Assembly: GCF_947497275.1 (NCBI RefSeq)
Contig: NZ_CANMFS010000006.1
Coordinates: 1-64,000, forward strand
DNA: 64,000 nt
Direction: 5' to 3'
Source of the DNA: an uncultured Sulfitobacter sp.
Lineage (GTDB): Bacteria; Pseudomonadota; Alphaproteobacteria; Rhodobacterales; Rhodobacteraceae
The notes below the pieces were generated by a model, which was not told the origin of the DNA, ran no database searches, and saw nothing but the letters and a program-made list of their open reading frames with translations. A program made the translations under genes and the position numbers. Below, piece after piece: positions 52,182-61,158 of the stretch. Numbering within the stretch: position 1 is the stretch's first letter; the number at the start of each line of letters is the position of its first letter.

Positions 52182-52434
52182 CCTGCCTCAATTGCTGTTG
52201 GAACGTATGATGAATGCTTGCCCAGCCAAGCCCACAGCGATGTCTCTATCCGCTGCGCAAGTGCAGGTCGCATGGCTGGATGTTCCGGACAAGCCATAAG
52301 TCAGACGATGCCACTGACACCAGCACTGCGCGCAGCTTTCCGCCTGAAAACGAGCCGACTTTGGCAAAGCAGAACCAGCCACCCGTCAAACAGATTTCTC
52401 CAGTAATGGAAAATCATTCAAAGCGAGGTTACCA
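52182..52434. other. Intergenic stretch, nothing recognised
   Basis: No coding family or structured element seen, apart from an AAGCGAGG ribosome-binding-like site before the fossil ATG at 52435. Confidence 0.4.
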
Positions 52435-52748
52435 ATGGGCCATTCCAAACACACCTCCCTTCGCCCCGACGAATTGAATTCCGAGTCCGCCGATGGCGCG
52501 AACGTATACGGCCCGAGGATAGCCATATCGGCGATGTGTCTCATTTTCACGGAACCGGCCAGACCGCACAGGCGGTAGTCGATGCCGGTGGCTTTCTGGG
52601 TCTCGGTGCGAAGCCTGTTTCCCTACCAGTTTCCAGTTTGAATTTCATGCGTGACGAAAATGCCAAGGTGCATTCGACAACGGTCTCGGCAAAGCGGAAC
52701 CTCTGCCCGCAATTTTCCCTAAGGGAACAGCCCTACCATAAATCCTGA
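52435..52748 (+). pseudogene. PRC-barrel protein, frameshifted
   Basis: Begins MGHSKHTSLRPDELNSESAD and GANVYGP; one base is then missing and the other frame continues DSHIGDVSHFHGTGQTAQAV, VDAGGFLGLGAKPVSLPVSS and LNFMRDENAKVHSTT. The tail is scrambled. It is a paralogue-type relative of the intact PRC gene at 42668. Confidence 0.8.
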
Positions 52749-52769
52749 TCGAGGTGCGGACCGCGCCCT

Positions 52770-52990
52770 TTGGAACACGCATAGGGGCTTCCTGCTTCTA
52801 CGAACCTTTAAAAAGACAGGCAAACCGATCCAGCGCAGAACGGTAAACAATGCCCGTAATGACAAGTTGCGCACTTCATCATTTTTGGAAAAAGACCTCA
52901 CGGAGCGTCTATGCCTGATCCCTGCCACCAGTTTCTACGAGGCCAAGGGGCGTAATCCGGCAAATCCTATGCTGGTAATCCTTTGCTGGC
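52770..52990 (+). pseudogene. SRAP/YedK (HMCES-like) protein fragment
   Basis: KKTGKPIQRRTVNNARNDKL, RTSSFLEKDLTERLCLIPAT and SFYEAKGRNPA correspond to the SOS-response-associated peptidase core around INARSET...RRCLIPADGFYEW. The catalytic N-terminal Cys and the C-terminal half are absent. Confidence 0.65.
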
Positions 52991-53084
52991 GCGGGATCAG
53001 TCTAGACAGCTACCGGATAAACAGCAGTTTAGAGCAAACCATGAACAATAAGAAGTCTCTATGCCGGTGCATTGCGCCGACCAA

Positions 53085-53429
53085 CTTGTAATTTCCTGCG
53101 GTATCCGCGCATGGGGGGGCAGCGACAATGGAACGGAACTGACATCAAACGCCATCCTGAGATGGCAGGAGGAACGGAAGGTCGAGTGGCACTACATCGC
53201 TCCCGGAAAGCCCATGCAAAACGGCTTCGTCGAAAGCTTCAACGGCCGTCTGCGCGACGAGTGCCTCAACGAGCACCTGTTCGCCCACTTGCGCCACGCC
53301 CGGGATCTGATCTCTGCTTGGCGCGACGACTGCAATCACCATCGCCCACACACGAGTCTTGATGGGCTCACCCCGTGGGAGTATCACCAAAGGTCAGTAG
53401 AGGACCAAAACCTGAACAGAGCGAACTAA
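53085..53429 (+). pseudogene. IS3-family OrfB C-terminal fragment
   Basis: [47 protein letters not shown] and [20 protein letters not shown] are the end of a DDE transposase, holding the second Asp and the Glu (in FVESFNG). The N-terminal half is missing. The gene belongs to the same subgroup as the element at 55165. Confidence 0.85.
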
Positions 53430-53449
53430 AAACCGAGGTCTCTTCGGGG

Positions 53450-53592
53450 AGCAGGTCACGGCGCACAGCCGATCTTCGCAGAAATCGACAAATCACAGCC
53501 CAACGCCTCTCATGGTGCCCTGCGCCATCCAAAACCAGCTGAACCGCTCGTTCGCGTACTTCTGGTAAGTATTTGTTCGTTGTCTTGTTCAT
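53450..53592 (-). pseudogene. IS3-family OrfA N-terminal fragment
   Basis: [22 protein letters not shown], then RRWAVICRFLRRS mark an OrfA helix-turn-helix start that soon loses the frame. With the terminal repeat at 53619-53645 it forms an IS left end facing away from the OrfB fragment. Confidence 0.75.
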
Positions 53593-53618
53593 GATGCTCC
53601 ACCCTACTCATGAGTTGG

Positions 53619-53645
53619 AGCCTCCGGCAAACACGGCGCGGTTCA
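53619..53645 (-). mobile_element. IS3-family terminal inverted repeat
   Basis: Read leftward TGAACCGCGCCGTGTTTGCC then GGAGGCT; same end as at 2452-2478. It lies just before the methyltransferase frame. Confidence 0.7.
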
Positions 53646-53694
53646 GTTCTTCATCGTAAATTTCCTCAGATATCTTTCCGAGAAAACTCGACTT

Positions 53695-54657
53695 TTGAAC
53701 ACCACTAATTTTGGAGCGGATTATCATAGTCTGTGGGTTCTAAGCAAAAATAGTGCTATTGGGCAGGTGGCCTCTGAAGAACTTTGGTACTATACCGTGG
53801 TTTATCAGTCTCACCAAACAGGATTTTTATACATGTATCGTGTTGCAAGAGCTTTCCCTTTTGATGACCTTGATCGCCCTTTCCTGTCTGATGTTCCCCC
53901 CGACCTGATCAAGCATACCGCTGGCCCCAAATCCTTTGAAGAGTTTCAAAAGACAGCGTTCGAAGTAGCAACGATGTTTGAGGCAGCGACTACCAAACAT
54001 GCTGGCAAAAGGCTAACGGACTTTGATTCCGTCCTTGATTTCGGTTGTGGAGCAGGGCGTCTTCTTCAATTCTTTTCGCCAGAGAAGCAGAAAATCTCAG
54101 GATGCGATGTTAACAGACCACTAATTTCGTTCATGGAGAAACACTTCCCAAAGGCTGATATCTACCAGAACAAAACAGAGCCAAAGCTCAAATGGGCTGC
54201 AAACAGCTTCGATCTAGTTATCAGCTTCTCGGTATTCTCCCATCTCACGAGGGATAGCGAGGACCGATGGCTTACCGAACTAGAGCGCGTGGGGCGACCC
54301 GGTGCCATTTATCTGATTACATTTCAAGGTGATTGGTGTATTGAATCCAAGTTTCCGATTCCGGTACAGAACAAGCTTCGTAAAGCAGGTTTCCACTACT
54401 TTGATATTCATACTCCCAAGGGTAGCGTTATGGACTTTCCGTCGAACTATGGGTCCTCGGTCCATACCGCTGACTATGTTAGAAACGAGTGGAGCCGGAC
54501 ATTCGATATCCTTGAAGTTTACAAGGGTCGTCCTCCGTCTTTGTATGATCACGAAAACCTCACCTCTGTTCATCGAAAGGCGCTCGCAAACGTGCGCTCT
54601 ATGGGGCAGGATATGGTAGTTCTGCGCAAACGATTGAGTGGAACATCTGAGCCATGA
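53695..54657 (+). CDS. AT-rich class I SAM-dependent methyltransferase, probably 5'-truncated
   Basis: Up to 320 residues from a TTG; no ATG start with a ribosome binding site is present before MYRVARAFPFDD at 53833. The coding frame continues upstream without a stop to the IS end at 53645, so the true N-terminus was probably cut off by the insertion. SAM-binding motif I is SVLDFGCGAGRLL (about residue 112), then SGCDVNRPLISFMEKHF, WAANSFDLVISFSVFSHLTR (motif IV/V) and PGAIYLITFQGD. Much more AT-rich than its neighbours, with non-roseobacter codon use, and walled in by IS debris on both sides: likely acquired, perhaps from a surface-polysaccharide cluster. Functionality uncertain. Confidence 0.75.
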   Translation: MNTTNFGADYHSLWVLSKNSAIGQVASEELWYYTVVYQSHQTGFLYMYRVARAFPFDDLDRPFLSDVPPDLIKHTAGPKSFEEFQKTAFEVATMFEAATTKHAGKRLTDFDSVLDFGCGAGRLLQFFSPEKQKISGCDVNRPLISFMEKHFPKADIYQNKTEPKLKWAANSFDLVISFSVFSHLTRDSEDRWLTELERVGRPGAIYLITFQGDWCIESKFPIPVQNKLRKAGFHYFDIHTPKGSVMDFPSNYGSSVHTADYVRNEWSRTFDILEVYKGRPPSLYDHENLTSVHRKALANVRSMGQDMVVLRKRLSGTSEP

Positions 54658-54661
54658 ATTA

Positions 54662-54970
54662 AGGTCAGCGTCCAATAGCAACGGTACGCTGTTTCCGGTC
54701 ACGCAGCTCCGGCGCAACACCATCGCACCAGTTTATCAATACGCGTGATTTTGTGATCGGCGATGCGGCCCAGGACATCCGTGACCATGTCTGCGGATCT
54801 ACGCCGTTCAGCTTGGCCGTTTCGATCAGTGTATAGGCGATGGCGGTTGATCGGCAGCCGCGTTCGGACTCGGCGAAAAGTCAGTTTTTGCGAACTATAG
54901 CGATGGCCCGCATGCCTCTTTCGGCCATGTTGTTATTGATCTCAAGGATGCCGTTTTCAAGGTAGGGCAT
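54662..54970 (-). pseudogene. IS66-family transposase C-terminal remnant
   Basis: Leftward: MPYLENGILEINNNMAERGM, RAIAIVRKN, stop, LFAESERGCRSTAIAYTLIE, TAKLNGVDPQTW. The EIDNNxAERAIRPIALGRKNYLFAGS-type segment is diagnostic for IS66 TnpC. A stop replaces the conserved Tyr or Trp and the rest of the element is gone. Confidence 0.85.
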
Positions 54971-55164
54971 ATGACAGAAACGGCCGATACTGGTGAAAAA
55001 CTCTGCTCGTTTTCGGTAGTTGTCACACGAGGCCGTGGGCTTGCGCAAAAGGGTCCCAGTTCTTATCCGGGTGCCAGTCGTACTCGCTCCACGTCGCTAC
55101 CCGTGACCTGCCACGAGATTTTTCCTCCATCTGCGATTAGAGTCCGCCCCAAGGAAGGGGGGGC

Positions 55165-56278
55165 CATGAAGCGAACGAGATACACGGAAGAACAGATCAT
55201 CAGCATTTTGAACGAGCATGTGGCAGGCGCGAAGTGTGCCGATCTATGCCGCAAGCACGGGATGTCGGAAGGCACCTCTTATTCCGGGAAGGCGAAGTTT
55301 GGTGGGATGACGGTGTCGGATGCCAAACGGCTCCAGGCGCTCGAAGACGAGAATGCAAAGCTGAAGAAGCTCTTGGCCGAGCAGATGCTGGACACGGCGG
55401 CGATGAAGGAACACTTGTAAAAAAAATGGTAGGGCCCGCGGTGAAGCGCGAAGCCGTTGCGCATCTGCAGGCCAAGCTGGGCCTGTCGGAGCTGCGCCAG
55501 CGGCTGCGGGATCTGGCCAATGAACGCCGTCGGTTTGGCTATCGGCGTCTGTTCGTGTTGCTGCGCCGCGCGGGCGAGCCGTCAGGGATCAATTGAATCT
55601 ACCGGCTGTATCGAGAAGAAGGGTTCACGGTGCGCAAACGGCGCGCCAGGCGCAAGGCGGTAGGAACCCGGGCACCGATCTTGGTCGAGGCCCGGCCCAA
55701 TGCGCGTTGGTCACTGTATTTTGTCCATGACCCGATCGCCTGCGACCGACGGTTCCGCATCCTGAACGTGGTTGATGATGTGACCCGGGAATGTCTGGCG
55801 GCAATCCCGGACACTTCGATCTCCGGGCGGCGTGTTGCGCGGGAATTGGCGGCCCTGATCGAACGGCGTGGAAAGCCTGGCATGTTTGTCAGCGACAACG
55901 GCACCGAACTGACCAGTAACGCGATCTTAAGCTCTGCCGCGGATCGCAAGATTGAATGGCACTACATCGCACCGGGCAAGCCCATGCAAAACGGTTTCGT
56001 GGAAAGCTTCAATGGGCGCATGCGCGATGAGTTGCTCAAAGAGACGATGTTCCGAAACATGGCGCATGCTTGTGCCGTGATCCGGGCCTAGGTTGCAGAC
56101 TTCAACGAAGCACGCCCGCATTCGGCGCTCGGCTACCAGACGCTCAAGGCATTCGCCGAATACCTCATTACCGTGACCGACACCCGCGCCGCGCGATCTG
56201 CAAGCTACGCGCGGATGTCGGTTGCTCCACTTGCGCCAATCGGGGTATCAACTCAAAGGGCTCTGGTTCCAAGTGGAT
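55165..56278 (+). pseudogene. IS3-family transposase (OrfA + OrfB), multiply disrupted
   Basis: OrfA (55165-55420) is nearly whole: MKRTRYTEEQIISILNEHVA, CRKHGMSEGTSY, LQALEDENAKLKKLLAEQML. OrfB continues from about 55425 (KREAVAHLQAKLGLSELRQR, NERRRFGYRRLFVLLRRAGE) with a TGA at 55594; [79 protein letters not shown], a TAG at about 56090 where Trp is expected, then VADFNEARPHSALGYQT. All three catalytic acidic residues are still readable, so this is the least decayed transposase here. Confidence 0.87.
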
Positions 56279-56289
56279 GAAAGTTCATT

Positions 56290-56430
56290 GGCAGGTCACC
56301 CGCTATAGCGCTGCGGCCTTGCGCAATGCATCGTTGATCCGTCTTTGTCAGCCAGAACCTTCCGCCTTGAACGCCTCGATGATGTCCAGGTCAAGGCGGA
56401 TCGTGATAGATACCTTCGTGACATCTGCCC
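56290..56430 (-). pseudogene. BrnA-type antitoxin fossil
   Basis: Leftward: ADVTKVSITIRLDLDIIEAF, KAEGSG, stop, QRRINDALRKAAAL*. This is the C-terminal ribbon-helix-helix of BrnA antitoxins, with TGA replacing the conserved Trp of the GKGWQTRIN segment. No BrnT toxin is found next to it. Confidence 0.7.
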
Positions 56431-56906
56431 TCGGCCGTGTGCGGCGCCGGAAAGATCTGCGACCGGACACACCGCAACAAAAAAACATCCCAAAAAGGCG
56501 TTGTTTGCCGCGGATTTCATCGCTGACCGCTATATTTCAGTCCGCAAAACCCTGGTGCAGACAGAATGATCCGATCAGCCGACGCGCGACAAACCGCAAA
56601 CTGCGGAATGAAGTTCCGATCTGCGGTATTGGCACAACGTAATTATCCCCCTAAGCTGATTCCATGATCGAGTCGGATCCCTTCGGGAGGAAGGTGTCCG
56701 GCGATGTGAGAACATCGGGTTGGATCGGGTGTGCCCGATCTCGCTGGAAAAAGCGATCTGCTTTGGGGAGGGCAAGTTTCATGAACAGAAAGACGCACCG
56801 TTGGCATCTGGAGCTTGGAACAGCATCCAGTGCGCTGATTCCTGCGCCGTACATGACTGTGGCTTTCCCGAACACCTTTAAAAAAAGCAAACGGGAGTAA
56901 ACGTGT
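56431..56906. other. Intergenic region upstream of the TAXI receptor
   Basis: No recognisable genes. It presumably holds the promoter of the TAXI-TRAP operon; a GGGAG ribosome binding site precedes 56907. Confidence 0.4.
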
Positions 56907-58088
56907 ATGAATGGATTTATGAAATCTGCTGTCGGAGCCGCCGTTCTGGCGGTCGGGCTGTCAGGCGGTGCCCACGCGCAGGATTATGATTGGCCGCGCC
57001 TGATGGTCATCGCCACGCCGGGAACGTCGACAGGCAGCTTTGCATCGACCAACGGTTGGGGTCCCGTGTTTCAGCAAGAGACAGGCACCACCGTCCGAAT
57101 CGTCCCTGAAGACAGCGAATTGATGCGCAACAAGCGCCTGACGGACCGCAAGGACGTTGCGATCGCATCTGTTTCTGCCGCCGAGATCGCGTCGCAGACC
57201 GAAGGCATCGGCGGGTATGCGTCGGCAAAAGCCATTCCGCAGCGAATTTTGTGGCACCACAACGATACGCCATGGGGCTTTGTCGTGGCGGGCGATTCCG
57301 ACATCGAAACGCTCCAGGACATCGGCAAAGGCGGCGTGCGTGTGACGTCGGGTGTATTCTCGCCCGCGATCGTATCGGTTGTGACAGAGGCGTTGCCGGG
57401 GTTTATTGGCCTGACGCCCGAAGAAGCGCAGGAAACGATCACTTACGTGCCTGCGTCGAGCTATGGCGAGAACTGCCGTTCCGTGATCGAAGGCAAATCT
57501 GATGTGGCCTATTGCTCGCCCATTTCGTCGGTCCTGTCCGAGATGGAAGGCGCACCGGGCAGCATTCGCTGGTTGGAAATGGACCCTGCGGACAAAGAGG
57601 GCTGGAACCGGTTTCTGGATTATCGGGGGATGACTATACCCACGAATGTCTCCATGGGCGTCAAGACGGCGCAAGGCGTGGATTCGATGACATCCAACTT
57701 TGTCTACGCCGTTCCGGTGACGGCGGATGCGGATTTTACGTACAACATGGCGAAGTGGCTGCATCAGTCGCATGATGCCTACAAGGGAACGCACGCGCTT
57801 GCCTCTCGGATGTCCATCAAGCAATTCCGCGATTTCCTGAATGCCAATCCCATTCCGATCCACGAAGGAACCGTGAAGTACCTGCGCGAGATCGGTGAAT
57901 GGAGCGATGAGGATGATGCGTGGAATCAGGAGGCCATCGAGAAGATGGATGCTTGGGTTGCGGCGCGTCAGGCCGGAATGAAAGCCGCGATGGAGCAGGG
58001 TGTCGAAATCAACTTCGAAAACGAAGAGTTTCTGAACATCATGGCCGACCACACCGAAGGCCTGAAGACTTTCCGCTCACGCCTGTAA
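56907..58088 (+). CDS. TAXI-family TRAP transporter solute receptor
   Basis: 393 residues with a Sec signal peptide (cleavage at AHAQDY). TAXI-type receptor: LMVIATPGTSTGSFASTNGW at the start, TTVRIVPEDSELMRNKRL, TPWGFVVAGDSDIETLQDIG, GKGGVRVTSGVFSPA and a C-terminal Trp/Glu-rich helical tail about 60 residues longer than usual. It binds a small organic anion or similar in the periplasm. The next gene is the matching fused permease; a strong hairpin lies between them. Confidence 0.9.
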   Translation: MNGFMKSAVGAAVLAVGLSGGAHAQDYDWPRLMVIATPGTSTGSFASTNGWGPVFQQETGTTVRIVPEDSELMRNKRLTDRKDVAIASVSAAEIASQTEGIGGYASAKAIPQRILWHHNDTPWGFVVAGDSDIETLQDIGKGGVRVTSGVFSPAIVSVVTEALPGFIGLTPEEAQETITYVPASSYGENCRSVIEGKSDVAYCSPISSVLSEMEGAPGSIRWLEMDPADKEGWNRFLDYRGMTIPTNVSMGVKTAQGVDSMTSNFVYAVPVTADADFTYNMAKWLHQSHDAYKGTHALASRMSIKQFRDFLNANPIPIHEGTVKYLREIGEWSDEDDAWNQEAIEKMDAWVAARQAGMKAAMEQGVEINFENEEFLNIMADHTEGLKTFRSRL

Positions 58089-58107
58089 GCGCGTTCTTAT
58101 AACTTTC

Positions 58108-58134
58108 GGACGGAGCGGTGATGCCGCTCCGTCC
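58108..58134 (+). terminator. Hairpin between TAXI receptor and permease genes
   Basis: Perfect 11-bp GC-rich stem (GGACGGAGCGG / CCGCTCCGTCC) with a five-base loop, followed by TCTTTC, 20 bases after the receptor stop. The T-run is imperfect, so it may attenuate rather than end transcription, or protect the 3' end of receptor mRNA so that more receptor than permease is made. Confidence 0.7.
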
Positions 58135-58180
58135 TCTTTCGCAACGCATGCCGACAGGCTTTCATATCGGGGACCAGCAC

Positions 58181-60118
58181 ATGTCAGAAACGCAGACCAA
58201 TGCCGCCACGCAGCCGGATCAGGATGAAAGCGGGGAAATGTCGCGTCTCGGGGGGCTGTTTTCCTGGACCAGCATTGCATTTACTGTTCTGTGTACCGGC
58301 GGAATCGGCCTTGGTCTCGCCTATGCGTTCGGTGTTCCGATCGCGGGCCAGCGTCTGATCGAAGGTCAGTATTACTGGGTCTTCATCGGCATATTTCTTG
58401 CAGCGTCCTTCATCGCGCTGCCAGGTCGGCGCGCGCAGACTTCCGTTCCGATCTATGACGTCATCGCGGCGCTGGTGTCTTTCGGAATCTGCATGTGGTT
58501 TTCGGCCCATGCGTGGGAGATCGTCCAGGCCGGATGGACCAATTTCTACGCCGGTGTCGTGCTTTGGGTGCTGATGCTGGAAATTGCACGGCGCTCTGGC
58601 GGGTTTCCCTTCCTGCTCGTGGTTTTCATTCTCGGATTGTATCCGCTTTTCGCGGATTACTTTCCGGGTCTGCTCATGGGGATCCCCTATAGTTTCGAAC
58701 GTATGATCGAAGCCCATGTGTTCCGCACCGAAGGTTTGATGGGCATCACAACCAAGATCGTGGCGGAAATCGTACTCGGCTTTCTGGTTTTTGCGGGGGT
58801 TCTGATCGCGACGGGGGCGGGGCAGTTCTTTATCGATATCGCAAACGCGGGTTTCGGCAAATACCGCGGCGGGTCGGCCAAGGTCTCGGTCGTGGCAAGC
58901 GCATTTTTCGGCTCCCTTTCGGGGTCGATTTTTTCGAATATCGCGGGCACAGGCTCCATCACCATTCCGACTATGAAAAAGGCCGGCTACCCGCCCCATT
59001 ACGCGGGCGCTATCGAGGCGTGCGCCTCCACGGGCGGCGTCGTGATGCCGCCGGTGATGGGTGCCATCGCCTTTGTCATGGCGATCACGATCGGCGTTGA
59101 TTACGCCACGATCATGGTTGCTGCGATCCTGCCGTCGTTCCTGTTCTATTTCGGCCTGTTGCTGCAAGTTGACGGGTATGCGGCGCGCAAGGGTCTGGTT
59201 GGCATCGCACCGGAAAACCTGCCGTCCGCGCGCAATGTGATGAAGCGCGGCTGGCCGTTTCTCATCGTCATGGTGTTTCTTGTCTGGGGGCTGCTGTGGA
59301 TGCGGTGGGAGTATTACGCGCCCTGGTACGCAAGCGGCCTCATGATCGCGCTGAGTTTCCTGCAGCGCGAGACAATGATGACCCCGAAACGGTTGTTCGA
59401 GACACTGCGCCAGGTCGGTATCCTCGTTACGCAGACCGCAGCCATCATCATGCCCATCGCCTTCGTGGTCAGCGCGCTGACGATCACCGGTGTGACCGGG
59501 TCGATGACATCGGGTCTCGTCGCGCTGGGTGGCGACAACGTCTTTCTGATCATCGCGCTGGGTGTACTGGCATGTTTCATCATGGGTATGGCTGGCCTGG
59601 CGATCGTCGCGTACATCTTTCTTGCTGTGACGCTTGCACCCGCGATCATCGAAATCGGTGGGCTCAATACGGTCGCCGTCCACTTCTTTATCGTCTACTA
59701 CGCCATGCTGTCGGTCATCACGCCACCGGTAGGGGCGGCCGCATTCCTTGCGGCAACAATTGCAGGAGCCAGACCGATGAAAACTTCCTTTACAGCGATG
59801 CGCCTTGGCGTGGTGATCTATTTCATACCGCTGTTCTTCATGTTCCAGCCCGCATTGGTGCTGCAAGGGGATCTGACGCCGCTGATCTATGTCCTGCCGT
59901 CAATCATCGTCGGCATCATCCTGCTGTCCGGCGGATTGGAGGGGTATTTGCTAGGTGTAGGTAGGGTAAAACCCCTGCTGCGGCTGCCGCTCGCTGTGGC
60001 TGGCTTTGCCTTCAGCTTTCCGGGACTCATCACGACGCTGGTCGGCGGCATCGCTTCCGCAATCCTGATCATGCTGGTTTGGAAGGAGAACAATAAACAA
60101 ACAGAGGCCGCGACTTAG
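58181..60118 (+). CDS. TRAP transporter fused 4TM/12TM permease
   Basis: 645 residues from the ATG at 58181 (GGGGA upstream; an in-frame ATG at 58148 is possible). The N-terminal 170 residues are the DctQ-like unit; the rest is DctM-like, with GAGQFFIDIANAGFGKYRGG, SAFFGSLSGSIFSNIAGTGS, TIPTMKKAGYPPHYAGAIEA, CASTGGVVMPPVMGA and the second half HFFIVYYAMLSVITPPVGAA. Some 16-18 helices. The QM fusion is the usual partner of TAXI receptors. Together with the gene upstream it forms a sodium-coupled importer of unknown substrate. Confidence 0.92.
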   Translation: MSETQTNAATQPDQDESGEMSRLGGLFSWTSIAFTVLCTGGIGLGLAYAFGVPIAGQRLIEGQYYWVFIGIFLAASFIALPGRRAQTSVPIYDVIAALVSFGICMWFSAHAWEIVQAGWTNFYAGVVLWVLMLEIARRSGGFPFLLVVFILGLYPLFADYFPGLLMGIPYSFERMIEAHVFRTEGLMGITTKIVAEIVLGFLVFAGVLIATGAGQFFIDIANAGFGKYRGGSAKVSVVASAFFGSLSGSIFSNIAGTGSITIPTMKKAGYPPHYAGAIEACASTGGVVMPPVMGAIAFVMAITIGVDYATIMVAAILPSFLFYFGLLLQVDGYAARKGLVGIAPENLPSARNVMKRGWPFLIVMVFLVWGLLWMRWEYYAPWYASGLMIALSFLQRETMMTPKRLFETLRQVGILVTQTAAIIMPIAFVVSALTITGVTGSMTSGLVALGGDNVFLIIALGVLACFIMGMAGLAIVAYIFLAVTLAPAIIEIGGLNTVAVHFFIVYYAMLSVITPPVGAAAFLAATIAGARPMKTSFTAMRLGVVIYFIPLFFMFQPALVLQGDLTPLIYVLPSIIVGIILLSGGLEGYLLGVGRVKPLLRLPLAVAGFAFSFPGLITTLVGGIASAILIMLVWKENNKQTEAAT

Positions 60119-60905
60119 GTCTCGCCGCGCTGACCGGATCTTTCTGACCGCAGGGAAACGATCCAGTCGCCCCGGTGATCCCGCCCATGTGATGCCTGTC
60201 ACTCACAGCTGATCAGATGATCGCCTCGAGCTGTCGCCGATCCAACGTGCTCAGCGACAATCTGGCTTCCCGCCATATCAATCAAAGTGGCGTATGTAGC
60301 CAATTCGGGCCGAGATGCCCGCTAAGCTGGCCAGACGCGCAACTCGGTTTCCAGAACAGGTCTCACCTTGATCCAGAAGGTCGTCGCGCAGCTTGCGATA
60401 CCCGTAAACCTTGCGCCTAACTGTTCATGCCCGGTGAATCAGGCCCATTTGACGCGCGTCTTCCTGCACGTGCTGACGCAACGGTTCTTTAAGCCATGCA
60501 TGAGCTCACGGAAACGCTCAGCCAGCACACGACACAATGACCGCACGGAAAAACTGCGCAAGATGCGCCTCAATAACTGCGTACCCCACCAAGGCTACCC
60601 CTCGAAGTACTCGCTCGCCTTTATTCAGATTGTGGGCTCTGAGGTAACTCTTGCAAATTCCCGCTTCAACCGTGTCATCTCGTCCAACTGTTCCAATTCG
60701 TCTCGTACAAGCCGGAGGCTTCGAAAACTGCGGTTTCCATATGTGCAATGATCTGGTGCTGACACAGATAGTATGAAGCTCGGTTCCAAGACATCTTCCA
60801 ATTAGGCTGTAAGATGTGAACGTCACAGGCAATGCGGGGCAACTTCACGGAAAATTCGTCGAAAACCTTCAAAATCGAGTATACTCGACTTCAAGGGTTG
60901 GCGAG
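60119..60905. other. Decayed stretch between the TRAP permease and the tRNA
   Basis: Holds the IS3 fossil at 60240-60540; the remaining 360 bases show nothing I recognise. No integrase is present beside the tRNA. Confidence 0.4.
60240..60540 (-). pseudogene. IS3-family OrfB N-terminal fossil
   Basis: Leftward the strand reads ERFRELMHGLK, RQMGLIHRA, stop, VRRKVYGYRKLRDDLLDQGE, TCSGNRVARLAS. The VYGYRKLxxDLxxQGE...NRVARL segment is the HTH_21 region of IS3 OrfB. Nothing of the catalytic core remains. Confidence 0.6.
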
Positions 60906-60991
60906 TGGTGCCCAGGAGAGGACTCGAACCTCCACACCGTTGCCAGTACTAGCACCTGAAGCTAGCGCGTCTACCATTCCGCCACCTGGGC
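60906..60991 (-). tRNA. tRNA-Leu (anticodon CAG)
   Basis: 86 nt including an encoded CCA. Acceptor stem GCCCAGG / CCTGGGC, D-arm with GGAATGGTAGAC, anticodon arm CTAGC-TTCAGGT-GCTAG (anticodon CAG), a long variable arm as in class II tRNAs and T-loop GGTTCGAGTCC. Confidence 0.97.
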
Positions 60992-61158
60992 ACATATCGT
61001 GTGGGGTGCGTCTACGGCGGGAATACGGTGGTGTCAACGGGATTTCACAGCAGGATCGCAAAGTTCTGGCCAGCGAAACGGGCAGCACCTTTTTGCGCCT
61101 TGTTTGGAGGGCCATGGAACGGTACATCAGGGCCTGAAAAGCGGCGGAAGGACATGGC

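Noticed and set aside
56290-56430. Active BrnT/BrnA toxin-antitoxin system
   Set aside because: Only a BrnA C-terminus with an internal stop is present, and no BrnT frame is seen beside it.
52435-56430. A defence island or prophage
   Set aside because: Apart from IS fragments, a broken antitoxin and an isolated methyltransferase without a restriction partner, there are no phage structural genes or defence effectors.
56961-58052. 363-codon minus-strand frame opposite the TAXI receptor
   Set aside because: Antisense shadow; the receptor on the plus strand has a signal peptide and family motifs.
58184-59866. 560-codon open frame on the minus strand opposite the fused TRAP permease
   Set aside because: Highly charged, low-complexity translation typical of an antisense frame; the plus-strand permease has all family motifs.
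60906-60991. tRNA-Leu as the attachment site of an integrated element
   Set aside because: No integrase gene lies nearby and no second copy of the tRNA 3' end was noticed; the flanking debris is IS3-derived.
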